Of a stretch of 64,000 nt of DNA, positions 30,318 to 38,313 are shown in pieces. Each line of letters opens with the position of its first letter. Position 1 is the stretch's first letter. The notes beneath the pieces were generated by a model that saw only the letters and a list, made by a program, of their open reading frames with translations, had not been told where the DNA came from and searched no databases. Both the position numbers and the translations under genes were made by a program. The stretch comes from Rhodospirillales bacterium (GTDB lineage: Bacteria > Pseudomonadota > Alphaproteobacteria > Rhodospirillales > Shumkoniaceae), in contig JAHDSF010000002.1 of assembly GCA_018432935.1 (NCBI GenBank), positions 120,374 through 184,373 on the forward strand, given 5' to 3'.

Positions 30318-30975
30318 CCTGATCGGGTCCGAAAATGCGGGTCTCGTAAGCCTTGTTGGCGGGTTCCAAAGCGACGGAATCGCCCTTGCGGCGCAGCCGC
30401 TTGAGCGTGACTTCGATCCCTTCCAGCAGGGCTACCACGATGTCGCCCGTATCGGCGGTGTCGGTGCGGCGGATGAGAACGGTGTCGCCGTCGAGGATGC
30501 CCGCCTCGACCATCGAATCGCCTTCGACCTCCAGCGCGTAGTGCTCGCCGGCACCGAGGAAGGATTTTGGCACGTCGACGTAATTGGAGTGGTCGCGCAA
30601 CGCCTCGATCGGGGTGCCGGCGGCGATGCGGCCGTAGAGAGGAAGCTGGATCGTTTCCGACGGGTCCGAAACCACGGTCCCGGAGAAGCGGAAGTCGCCC
30701 TTGACCACCCGCGGCGAGAAGCGGGGAGGAGGCGCCCCGCGGGCCGGCATCTCGGCCGCGTTCTCGGGCAGGCGCACCACCTCGAGTGCGCGGGCGCGGT
30801 GGGCCAGCCGGCGGATGAAGCCTCGTTCCTCGAGGGCGGTGATGAGTCGGTGGATGCCCGACTTGGAGCGCAGGTCCAGCGCTTCCTTCATCTCGTCGAA
30901 CGAGGGAGAGACCCCGGTCTCCTTCAGCCGCGCGTCAATGAACACGAGAAGTTCATACTGCTTGCGCGTCAGCAT
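30274..30975 (-). CDS. lexA: SOS repressor LexA
   Basis: Represses DNA-damage genes and self-cleaves when RecA filaments form. The 233-residue protein has the N-terminal winged helix ([19 protein letters not shown]), a cleavage site Ala119-Gly120, and the catalytic dyad Ser154 (EGDSM) and Lys192. A linker of about 35 residues is longer than in E. coli, as in other alphaproteobacteria. The ATG at 30975 has GGGAGGGAA upstream; the longer frame to 31041 lacks support. A GTTC-N7-GTTC box lies 75 bp upstream, so it is autoregulated. It sits last in the trpG-to-lexA run but has its own operator. Confidence 0.96.
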   Translation of the reverse strand: MLTRKQYELLVFIDARLKETGVSPSFDEMKEALDLRSKSGIHRLITALEERGFIRRLAHRARALEVVRLPENAAEMPARGAPPPRFSPRVVKGDFRFSGTVVSDPSETIQLPLYGRIAAGTPIEALRDHSNYVDVPKSFLGAGEHYALEVEGDSMVEAGILDGDTVLIRRTDTADTGDIVVALLEGIEVTLKRLRRKGDSVALEPANKAYETRIFGPDQVRVQGRLIGLLRKY

Positions 30976-31024
30976 TCCGTTTCCCTCCCCCCGGTGGCGG
31001 CATGGCGGCCGCGTGGCAAAACGG

Positions 31025-31064
31025 GAACAAAACCCAAACACCAGATGTTGTTCTACTTTAGTTC
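31025..31064 (-). promoter_or_regulatory. LexA operator (SOS box) upstream of lexA
   Basis: GTTC-TACTTTA-GTTC at 31050-31064 is an exact match to the alphaproteobacterial LexA consensus GTTC-N7-GTTC. A second, one-mismatch site (GAAC-N7-AAAC, 31025-31039) lies 25 bp away. Both sit in the 132-bp gap between moeA and lexA in an AT-rich patch, as expected for the autoregulated lexA promoter. Confidence 0.85.
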
Positions 31065-31107
31065 CAAACGGGGGTCAAGACGCGAACGCAGGCGGCGCTC
31101 AGAATCC

Positions 31108-32322
31108 CTAGGCTGCGGGTGGGAACAGGACCACCTCGACCATCTCGCCCGCCGCTGCGGCCGGCGCATGGGGAGGCCGTACGACCAGGCAGTCCGCGCG
31201 GGCGAGAGATGCCAGCATCGAGCTGTCCTGAGTGGGGAAGGGGGTGGCGACGCGGCTGCCATCGGCGTTCACCCGCAGCGCCGCGCGCAGGTAGTCCTGG
31301 CGATGATCGTTGGCCGGCACGGCAGCGCCCAGGACTGCGGTGGGAAGGGGCTCGGAGGCCGGCAGCGCGAGCAGGGTCCGCATCGCCGCCCGCACGAACA
31401 AGAGGCCGGTGACTCCCGAAGAGACCGGGTTGCCGGGCAATCCGATCACCGGGGTACCGTCCAGGTGGCCGTGCACCAGCGGCATGCCGGGGCGCATGGC
31501 GACGCGGAAGAAGTCGAGCGCGAACCCCCGCTCGCCCAGCACCTTGCGCACCAGGTCGCGGTCGCCGACCGAGGCGCCGCCCATAGTCACCAGAAGGTCG
31601 GCACCACGCGCTCCCGCCAGCAGCGCCGACAGCGCTCCTTCGTCGTCACGGGCGATGCCGAGGTCGGTAGCGAGTCCGCCCCACGCCTCGACGCAGGCGG
31701 CCATGGCAACGCTGTTGGAACTGGGGATGCCCTCGGGATGGCCGGTCTCGCCGGGCATGAAAAGCTCGTCGCCGGTGGCAAGGAAGGCGACACGGGGGCG
31801 CCGGCGGACGGCCAGCCAGGGCAAGTTCATGCTGGCCGCCAGCCCGAGGTCGCGGGCGGTCAGCGCGCGGCCGGCCCGCAGCAGGACGTCGCCCTCGGCG
31901 AAATCGAGACCGGCGGGACGGACGAAGCGGCCCGCCTTCGCGCCAGCCCGCAACAACACCCGGTCGCCCTCGGCCTCCGCATCCTCCTGCACGACGACGG
32001 CGTCGGCCCCTGTCGGGATCGGGGCGCCGGTATAGATGCGCACCGCCTGTCCCGCCGCGACCTCTCCGGCAAAGCCGGCGCCAGCGGCCGAGACGCCGAT
32101 GCATGTCAAGGTGGCGGGAGGTGCGGCGACGTCGACGGCGCGGATTGCATAGCCGTCCATCGCCGAGACGGCGACCGGCGGCTGCGACCGCCTGGCGGTG
32201 AGGTCCACCGCCAGCACGCGGCCGAGGCCTTCGCGCAGGGAAACCTGTTCCGCCGGCAGGGGTGTCAGCCCGCGGCAGACACGCTCGAGCGCTTCGGCGA
32301 CGGGAGTCAGAGTCCGCGTCAC
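31108..32322 (-). CDS. moeA: Molybdopterin molybdenumtransferase MoeA
   Basis: Inserts molybdenum into adenylated molybdopterin. The 404-residue protein has the N-terminal AMDGYAI motif, TGAPIPTGADAVV, the MoCF-binding domain with TMGGASVGDRD, and LPGNPVSSGV. The start is GTG at 32322, whose bases overlap the moaC stop (GTGA); the frame remains open upstream but within moaC. Overlap with moaC and shared pathway imply translation coupling. No moaA, moaD or moaE is nearby. Confidence 0.95.
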   Translation of the reverse strand: MTRTLTPVAEALERVCRGLTPLPAEQVSLREGLGRVLAVDLTARRSQPPVAVSAMDGYAIRAVDVAAPPATLTCIGVSAAGAGFAGEVAAGQAVRIYTGAPIPTGADAVVVQEDAEAEGDRVLLRAGAKAGRFVRPAGLDFAEGDVLLRAGRALTARDLGLAASMNLPWLAVRRRPRVAFLATGDELFMPGETGHPEGIPSSNSVAMAACVEAWGGLATDLGIARDDEGALSALLAGARGADLLVTMGGASVGDRDLVRKVLGERGFALDFFRVAMRPGMPLVHGHLDGTPVIGLPGNPVSSGVTGLLFVRAAMRTLLALPASEPLPTAVLGAAVPANDHRQDYLRAALRVNADGSRVATPFPTQDSSMLASLARADCLVVRPPHAPAAAAGEMVEVVLFPPAA

Positions 32323-32792
32323 GACGTGGCCTCGTAGGTGCCCGACTTGCCGCCGCTCTTGTGCAGCAGGCGAATGTCGCCGATGCGGATCCCACGCTCG
32401 ATCGACTTGCACATGTCGTAGACCGTCAGGGCGGCGACCGTAGCGGCGGTCATCGCCTCCATCTCGACCCCGGTACGGGCGGTGGTTCGGCAGGTGGCGC
32501 GGATCGCAATCGCGTCGCCGTCGCAGGAAAGAGTGACCTCGACCGCGTCCAGAGGCAGGGGATGGCAGAGGGGGATCAGGTCGGGGGTGCGCTTTGCGCC
32601 CATGATGCCGGCAAGCTGGGCTACGCTGAGAACGTCGCCCTTGCTGACGCTGCGATCGCGGACCCGCTGCATGGTCGCCGCCGAGACGTGCACGGTGGCG
32701 GCCGCGGTGGCGGTGCGCACGGTGACGTCCTTGGTCGAGACGTCAACCATCACGGCGTTGCCCTGCTCGTCGAAGTGGGTGAGATCGGCCAT
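32319..32792 (-). CDS. moaC: Cyclic pyranopterin monophosphate synthase MoaC
   Basis: Works with MoaA to convert GTP to cyclic pyranopterin monophosphate, the first step of molybdenum cofactor synthesis. The 157-residue protein has IPLCHPLPL, the TGVEMEAMTAATVAALTVYDM region, and the C-terminal KSGGKSG with the catalytic lysine. GGAGG sits 7 bases before the ATG. It lies 15 bp after trpC; the trpC-moaC-moeA order is a known alphaproteobacterial arrangement. Confidence 0.96.
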   Translation of the reverse strand: MADLTHFDEQGNAVMVDVSTKDVTVRTATAAATVHVSAATMQRVRDRSVSKGDVLSVAQLAGIMGAKRTPDLIPLCHPLPLDAVEVTLSCDGDAIAIRATCRTTARTGVEMEAMTAATVAALTVYDMCKSIERGIRIGDIRLLHKSGGKSGTYEATS

Positions 32793-32807
32793 CGCGGGTC
32801 CTCCGCC

Positions 32808-33608
32808 TCAGGGTGCCGGCGCGCCGACCATGGTGCGGGTCGCCGCTGCGACATCGGCGTGGCGCATCAGGGATTCGCCGATCAGGAAGCAGCGCACGCC
32901 GACGCCGGCCATCCGCTCGAGATCCTCGCGCCGCGCCAGGCCGCTCTCGCATACCACGGTGCGGTCCGCCGGCACCCGCGGCGCCAGCCGTTCGGTGGTC
33001 GCCAGGTCGACGCCCAGGGTCTTGAGGTTGCGGTTGTTGATGCCGATCAGGCGGACCGGAAGCCGAAGGGCACGCTCCAGCTCGCCCTCGTCGTGCACCT
33101 CGGCCAGCGCGTCCATACCCAGCTCGGCTGACCGCTCCGCCATTTCGCGGGCGAGGCCGTCTTCGAGCGCGGCCAGGATCAGCAGCACGCAGTCGGCGCC
33201 GAGGAGGCGGGATTCGTCGATCTGATAGAGGTCGACCATGAAGTCCTTGCGCAGCACCGGCAGCGAAACCGCCGCCCGTGCCGCCGTCAGATACTCGTCG
33301 GCACCCTGGAAATGGGGAGCCTCGGTCAGCACCGAGAGGCAGGCGGCGCCACCGTCCTCGTAGGCGCGGGCCAGGGCCGGAGGATCGAAGTCGGCACGGA
33401 TCAGCCCCTTGGAAGGGGAGGAGCGCTTGATCTCGGCGATCAGGCCGAAGCGGCCCCCGGCCACCGCCCCTTCGAGCCGGCCGGCGAAGCCCCGCGGCGC
33501 CGGAGCGAAGGCGAGCTCGCGCCGAACCTCCGCCAGCGGCAATACCCGCCGGCGCTGCGCCACCCACTCGCGCTTCTGCTCGCAAATCCGGGCGAGGACG
33601 TCGGCCAT
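32808..33608 (-). CDS. trpC: Indole-3-glycerol phosphate synthase
   Basis: Closes the indole ring in tryptophan synthesis. The 266-residue TIM-barrel protein has EIKRSSPSKGLI, the catalytic lysine in LRKDFM, the GINNRNLKTLGVD segment, and the C-terminal SG phosphate-binding loops (CESGLAR, GESLMRH). It is a stand-alone TrpC, not fused to TrpF. It starts 2 bases after the trpD stop. Confidence 0.97.
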   Translation of the reverse strand: MADVLARICEQKREWVAQRRRVLPLAEVRRELAFAPAPRGFAGRLEGAVAGGRFGLIAEIKRSSPSKGLIRADFDPPALARAYEDGGAACLSVLTEAPHFQGADEYLTAARAAVSLPVLRKDFMVDLYQIDESRLLGADCVLLILAALEDGLAREMAERSAELGMDALAEVHDEGELERALRLPVRLIGINNRNLKTLGVDLATTERLAPRVPADRTVVCESGLARREDLERMAGVGVRCFLIGESLMRHADVAAATRTMVGAPAP

Positions 33609-33610
33609 GA

Positions 33611-34648
33611 CTAAAGGCAGTCCCGACCGTTGGTAATGGCGACCATGCGTGCCAGCGCCCGCTTGGCTGCCCCGCTGTCCAAGGATCGCGTCGCTGCCGC
33701 CACGCCGTCCCGCAGATCCCCCGCCTTGCCGGCGACCACCAGGGCGGCGGCGCTATTGAACAGCACCACGTCGCGATAGGGACCGGGCACGCCCTCGAGC
33801 ACCGACTTCAGCGCGGTCGCGTTCTGCTCGGGCGTACCGCCCTTCAGGTCGACCGGCTTGGCCGTCGGCAGGCCGGCATCCTCCGGCTTGACCTCGAACA
33901 GCCGCACCTTGCCGTGCCTGAGTTCGGCGACCCAGGAAGGTCCGGTCGTCGTCAGCTCGTCGAGACCATCCGAGCCATGCACCACCCAGGCGCACTCGCA
34001 ACCCAGGTTGGCGAGGGTCAGCGCCATCGGTTCGATCCAATCGCGCGCGAAGGCGCCGGTGAACTGGCGTTTGACCCCGGCGGGATTGGCGAGCGGCCCG
34101 AGGATGTTGAACACCGTCCTCGTGCCCAGTTCGACCCGCGGGCCGGCGACGTGGCGCATGGCGCTGTGGTGGCGGGGCGCCATCATGAAGCCGATCCCGG
34201 CCTCGGCGATCGAGCGTTCGATGAGCGGGAACTCGGCGTCCAGATTGACGCCCAGCGCAGCCAGTACGTCGGCGGCGCCCGACCGCGACGACAGCGCGCG
34301 GTTGCCATGCTTGGCAACCGGGACGCCGCAGCCGGCCAGTACCAACGCGGCGGCGGTCGAGATGTTGTAGCTGCCGCTGCTGTCGCCGCCGGTCCCGACG
34401 ATGTCGATGGCGCCCGCCGGGGCCGCGATCGTCGCCGCCTTGGCGCGCATGGTGCGGACCGCGCCGGTGATTTCGTCGACCGTCTCGCCGCGGACCCGCA
34501 GTCCCATCAGGAACGCCCCGATCTGGGCAGGAGTGGCGTCGCCCGACATGATGATCTCGAAGGCCGTCGCCGACTGGTCCACAGACAGGGTCGCGCCGCT
34601 GGCGACGCGCGCCAGCACGTCCTTCATCACCGCCAGGGTGTCGCTCAT
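33611..34648 (-). CDS. trpD: Anthranilate phosphoribosyltransferase
   Basis: Joins anthranilate to PRPP. The 345-residue protein has the PRPP-binding [13 protein letters not shown] motif (about residues 87-100) and [21 protein letters not shown] (about 113-133). Its ATG overlaps the trpG stop by four bases (ATGA), so translation of the two is coupled. Standard length, intact. Confidence 0.97.
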   Translation of the reverse strand: MSDTLAVMKDVLARVASGATLSVDQSATAFEIIMSGDATPAQIGAFLMGLRVRGETVDEITGAVRTMRAKAATIAAPAGAIDIVGTGGDSSGSYNISTAAALVLAGCGVPVAKHGNRALSSRSGAADVLAALGVNLDAEFPLIERSIAEAGIGFMMAPRHHSAMRHVAGPRVELGTRTVFNILGPLANPAGVKRQFTGAFARDWIEPMALTLANLGCECAWVVHGSDGLDELTTTGPSWVAELRHGKVRLFEVKPEDAGLPTAKPVDLKGGTPEQNATALKSVLEGVPGPYRDVVLFNSAAALVVAGKAGDLRDGVAAATRSLDSGAAKRALARMVAITNGRDCL

Positions 34649-35235
34649 GCCGCCTTCCTCCGTCCGGCGGAAAGGCCGAGGAAGTTCTTCAGGATCTCGT
34701 GGCCGTGCCGGGATTCGATGCTTTCGGGATGAAACTGGACGCCGTGGATCGGCAGCGTACGGTGCGACAGGCCCTGGATCACTCCGTCCTCGCTGTCCGC
34801 CGTTATTGCCAGGCAGGACGGCAGGCTGTCGCGCTGCACCATCAGCGAGTGGTAGCGGGTGGCGGCAAACGGGGAGGGGATGCCGGCGAAGATGCCGCTG
34901 CCGTCATGGCGGATTTCGCTGGTCTTGCCGTGCATCGGCTTGGGCGCCCGCACCACCCGGCCGCCGAACGCCTGGCCGATCGCCTGATGGCCGAGGCAAA
35001 CCCCGAGCAACGGCACCGCGCGCTCTGCCGCCAGCCCGATCGTCTCAAGGCAGATCCCGGCGCGATCCGGGTCGCAGGGGCCGGGGGAGAGGACGATTCC
35101 CTGGGGGTTAAGGGCGAGAAGCTCCTCCGCGGCAATGGCGTCGTTGCGCCAGACCCGGATGTCCGCGCCAAGCTCGCCCAGGTAGTGCAGCAGGTTGTAG
35201 GTGAAGCTGTCGTAGTTGTCGATAAGCGCGTACAT
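34645..35235 (-). CDS. trpG: Anthranilate synthase, glutamine amidotransferase component
   Basis: Supplies ammonia to TrpE. The 196-residue class I amidotransferase has the nucleophile Cys80 in LLGVCLGHQ, and His169 and Glu171 in GVQFHPES. The ATG at 35235 was chosen because [15 protein letters not shown] is the family N-terminus; the frame runs on to 35334 without support. It is separate from trpE, which lies 1.5 kb away on the same strand beyond two opposite-strand genes. It may also serve aminodeoxychorismate synthase, as in other bacteria lacking pabA. Confidence 0.97.
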   Translation of the reverse strand: MYALIDNYDSFTYNLLHYLGELGADIRVWRNDAIAAEELLALNPQGIVLSPGPCDPDRAGICLETIGLAAERAVPLLGVCLGHQAIGQAFGGRVVRAPKPMHGKTSEIRHDGSGIFAGIPSPFAATRYHSLMVQRDSLPSCLAITADSEDGVIQGLSHRTLPIHGVQFHPESIESRHGHEILKNFLGLSAGRRKAA

Positions 35236-35305
35236 CTCAGAGCCTTGCACCGAGAATCTAAATTCTGATCTCAAGAGAGGCCGCGACCGTCGCGGGAAGG
35301 GTGCC

Positions 35306-35340
35306 AGAATGCAGGCGGTCGGCGCAGGCGTCAAGCCTGC
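35306..35340 (-). promoter_or_regulatory. Predicted promoter with inverted repeat ahead of trpG
   Basis: On the minus strand TTGACG (35334-35329) and CATTCT (35311-35306) are spaced by 17 bases. The -35 hexamer lies within a perfect inverted repeat, GCAGGC-GTCAA-GCCTGC (plus-strand 35324-35340), which could be an operator. No leader peptide with Trp codons was seen. Match to consensus is good at -35, modest at -10. Confidence 0.4.
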
Positions 35341-35443
35341 TGGACCTCGGCCGGCATTGAGCCTATGTAGACGGCGGACCGGGACGGGACCTGAGGACGT
35401 GAGGCGGCAGACGGGCGGAATGGGAACGGGGAGGCCGTCGCCG

Positions 35444-36541
35444 GTGGGCCTAGTGATCTCGGCGCGTAACAGGAAACGACTATTGTGGGGCGGGCTGGCC
35501 GCCGGCTGCCTTGCCTTCGGCTACGGGCTCGGGCTGATCCTCTTTTCGCCCCACGAGCCCGAGCCGCCGGCATCGAGCCTCGTCGAGCGCGACGCCAAGC
35601 CCTGGTTCGAGCTGCAGCCGCCGCCACCGCAGCTGGTCGAGGGACCGAACGAGCCGATCTTTCCCGAGACCGGCACTCCGTCCTCGGTGCTGACCCCGCC
35701 GCCCGATCCCGCCGCCGGAATAACAGCCTACGAGGAGCCGCTGCCGCAGGATCCCTACCTGCCGGCGAGCCCGCCGCCGCCAGCGCCGTTCCCGGAGCGC
35801 ATGGCTTGGCTCGACAATGCCGTCGCTTACGCCGACCCTGGCGATCGGCCGATGATGGCGATCGTGATCGACGACCTCGGCATCGACCACAAGCGAACCG
35901 AACGGATCATCAAGCTCAAGGCCCCGCTGACGCTGTCCTTCCTGACCTACGCCGTCGATCTCGTTGGCCAGGCGAGGCGCGCCCGCGGCGCCGGCCACGA
36001 GCTGCTGCTGCACGTCGGCATGCAGCCCAAGGGCACGATGGTCGACCCCGGGCCCGACGCCCTTCTTGCCGCCTCGCCGCCGGAGAAGATCCGCGCCCGC
36101 ACCTCGGAGCTGATCGGGCGGCTGGACGGCATCGTCGGCATCAACAACCACATGGGAAGCCTGTTCACCGAGAACCGCGCCGCGATGACCGCGGTTCTTT
36201 CCGAGCTCCGTCACCGGGGGTTGCTGTTCCTCGACTCCCGGACCTCGCCACAGACGGTCGGGGCCGAGGTCGCTCACGAGCTCGGGGTGCCGGTGGTGGA
36301 GAGGAACGTCTTTCTCGACAACACCAACCGCGTGGAGGCGGTCTGGGCCGCAATCCGGCAGGCCGAGCGGATCGCCGCCAAGCACGGCTTTGCGGTGGTG
36401 ATCGGCCATCCCCGCGACGCCACCCTTCAGGTGCTCGAAGCCTGGCTTGCCGACGCCGACAAGAGGGGGGTCGCGGTGGTGCCGCTGTCCGCGATCGTGA
36501 AGCGATCCCTGCGCCATTCGGCGCTCACGGAAAGAGGATGA
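35444..36541 (+). CDS. Divergent polysaccharide deacetylase family protein (DUF610 type)
   Basis: Predicted envelope protein of the polysaccharide deacetylase 2 family, function not established. With the GTG start at 35444 (GGGGAGG at 35428-35434) it has 365 residues: a short basic N-terminus, one membrane anchor ([22 protein letters not shown]), a proline-rich periplasmic linker (about 45-125), then the catalytic-like NodB-fold domain with [33 protein letters not shown] and GHPRDATL. Family members often sit next to ctpA or envC genes; here it is divergent from trpG and 4 bp ahead of a small metal-binding protein. An ATG at 35420 is an alternative start. Confidence 0.82.
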   Translation: MGLVISARNRKRLLWGGLAAGCLAFGYGLGLILFSPHEPEPPASSLVERDAKPWFELQPPPPQLVEGPNEPIFPETGTPSSVLTPPPDPAAGITAYEEPLPQDPYLPASPPPPAPFPERMAWLDNAVAYADPGDRPMMAIVIDDLGIDHKRTERIIKLKAPLTLSFLTYAVDLVGQARRARGAGHELLLHVGMQPKGTMVDPGPDALLAASPPEKIRARTSELIGRLDGIVGINNHMGSLFTENRAAMTAVLSELRHRGLLFLDSRTSPQTVGAEVAHELGVPVVERNVFLDNTNRVEAVWAAIRQAERIAAKHGFAVVIGHPRDATLQVLEAWLADADKRGVAVVPLSAIVKRSLRHSALTERG

Positions 36542-36545
36542 CAAG

Positions 36546-36755
36546 ATGCAGAAGACCTACCGCGTCGGAGGGATGAGCTGCGAGGGCTGCGTGCGCTCGG
36601 TGACCAAGGCGGTGCAGGCCGCCCTGCCGGGCGCCGACATCACCGTCGACCTCGGAAAGGGTCTGGTCACCGTGGATGCCCCCGCGCCCAACGATGCCGC
36701 AATACGGCAGGCGGTCGAGGATGCCGGCTTCGACTTCGGTGGGGCCGCGGGCTGA
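36546..36755 (+). CDS. Heavy-metal-associated domain protein (CopZ-like)
   Basis: A 69-residue single HMA domain with the copper-binding GGMSCEGCV motif (Cys12 and Cys15) and the beta-alpha-beta-beta-alpha-beta pattern ending DAGFD. It would bind Cu(I) and pass it to a P-type ATPase, but no such gene is in the window. It starts 4 bases after the deacetylase stop with GAGG at 36534-36537, so the two are co-transcribed. A functional link to the deacetylase is not evident. Confidence 0.9.
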   Translation: MQKTYRVGGMSCEGCVRSVTKAVQAALPGADITVDLGKGLVTVDAPAPNDAAIRQAVEDAGFDFGGAAG

Positions 36756-36794
36756 CGCTGCCGGGGCTGGTCATCGCCGGGGTGACGGCAAAGC

Positions 36795-38303
36795 CTAGCC
36801 TCGCCCGGCCGCGAACCGGGCGGCGGCCTCGGCGGCCTTGATGAGGGCGCGGGCCTTGTTGCGGCTTTCCTGGTACTCCGCTTCGGGGTCGCTGTCGGCG
36901 ACAATGCCGCCCCCCGCCTGGACGTGCATCACGCCGTCCTTGACCACCGCCGTGCGCAGGGCGATGCAGGTATCCATCTCGCCGTCGGCGCCGAAGTAGC
37001 CGATGCAGCCGCCGTACACGCCGCGCCGCGTCGGCTCCAACTCGTCGATGATCTCCATCGCCCGCACCTTGGGCGCCCCCGAGACGGTGCCGGCGGGAAA
37101 GCCGCCGAACAGCGCGTCCATGGCGTCGTGGCGGGGGTCCAGCGTTCCGACCACCTGGGAGACGATGTGCATGACGTGCGAGTAGCGCTCGATGACCATC
37201 TTGTCGGTCACCCGCACGGTACCGACCTTCGCCACCCGTCCGACGTCGTTGCGACCGAGGTCAAGCAGCATCAGGTGCTCGGCCAGTTCCTTGGGATCGG
37301 CCAGCAGCTCCCGCTCGAGCGCCTGGTCCTCGGCCTTGTCCGTGCCGCGCCGCCGCGTCCCGGCCAGCGGCCGGATGACGACTTGGCCGTCCCGTACCCG
37401 GACCAGGATCTCCGGGCTCGATCCGACCACCGCGAAGCCCCCGAAGTCGAGGAAGAACAGGAACGGCGACGGGTTGAGACGACGCAGCGCCCGATAGAGG
37501 GCCAACGGCGGCAGCCGGAACGGCACCGAGAACCGCTGCGACAGCACGACCTGGAAGATGTCGCCGGCCAGGATGTATTCCTTGGCGCTGCGCACCATCG
37601 CGTGGAAGGCCTCGCGGCTCATGTTGGAATCCGGTTCGGGGACCGTGCCGGCGTCGCGGACGGCCTCGCGACGGTAGGGCAGGCTGCGCCCGAAGTCGGC
37701 GATGACGTCGGCCAGCCGCTCGCGGGCGAGGTCGTAGGCGGCCGCCGCGCTGATCCCGGGCTGCGGGCGCACCGGGGTGACGATCGTCGCCACGTCCTCG
37801 ATGTTGTCGAACACGACCATCACCGTCGGCCGCACGAAGACGCCGTCGGGAAGGCCGAGCTGGTCCGGGTTCTTATCGGGAATCCTCTCGACCAGACGGA
37901 TCGTGTCGTAGCCGAGGTAGCCCACAAGGCCGGTCGACATCGGCGGCAGCCCGGGCGGCAGGTCGACGCGGCTTGCCTTCACCAGCGCCCGCAGCGAGGC
38001 GAGAGCGCCCTTGCCGTCGGCAACGTAGGCGTCGGGGTCGCGGCGGGCGTCGCGGTTGATCTCGGCGCGGTCGCCGAAGCAGCGCCAGATCAGGTCCGGC
38101 TTCAGTCCGATAAAGGAATAGCGGCCACGGATCGCGCCGCCCTCGACGGATTCGAGAAGGAACGAATAGGGCGCGCCTTCGCCGAGCTTGAGCATCGCCG
38201 AGACCGGGGTCTCGACGTCGGAGACGAAGGTCGTCCACACCACCTGCGGCCGTTCCGCCTCGTAGGCCAGGCGGAAGCTCTCGAAATCCGGCCGCGGGTT
38301 CAT
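36795..38303 (-). CDS. trpE: Anthranilate synthase component I
   Basis: Converts chorismate to anthranilate with TrpG, first committed step to tryptophan. The 502-residue protein has the feedback-inhibition LLES segment near residue 47, then the chorismate-binding domain with RPLAGTRRRG, FPAGTVSGAPKVRAM and the C-terminal ADSDPEAEYQE. The ATG at 38303 has GAGGGGGCGG upstream and lies 10 bp after ppiD, so the two are probably co-transcribed. It is not fused to trpG, unlike in Azospirillum and rhizobia. Confidence 0.97.
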   Translation of the reverse strand: MNPRPDFESFRLAYEAERPQVVWTTFVSDVETPVSAMLKLGEGAPYSFLLESVEGGAIRGRYSFIGLKPDLIWRCFGDRAEINRDARRDPDAYVADGKGALASLRALVKASRVDLPPGLPPMSTGLVGYLGYDTIRLVERIPDKNPDQLGLPDGVFVRPTVMVVFDNIEDVATIVTPVRPQPGISAAAAYDLARERLADVIADFGRSLPYRREAVRDAGTVPEPDSNMSREAFHAMVRSAKEYILAGDIFQVVLSQRFSVPFRLPPLALYRALRRLNPSPFLFFLDFGGFAVVGSSPEILVRVRDGQVVIRPLAGTRRRGTDKAEDQALERELLADPKELAEHLMLLDLGRNDVGRVAKVGTVRVTDKMVIERYSHVMHIVSQVVGTLDPRHDAMDALFGGFPAGTVSGAPKVRAMEIIDELEPTRRGVYGGCIGYFGADGEMDTCIALRTAVVKDGVMHVQAGGGIVADSDPEAEYQESRNKARALIKAAEAAARFAAGRG

Positions 38304-38313
38304 GGCCGCCCCC

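Noticed and set aside
35236..35443. A tryptophan attenuator leader peptide before trpG
   Set aside because: No short frame with clustered Trp codons and no classical paired terminator-antiterminator stems were found on the minus strand.
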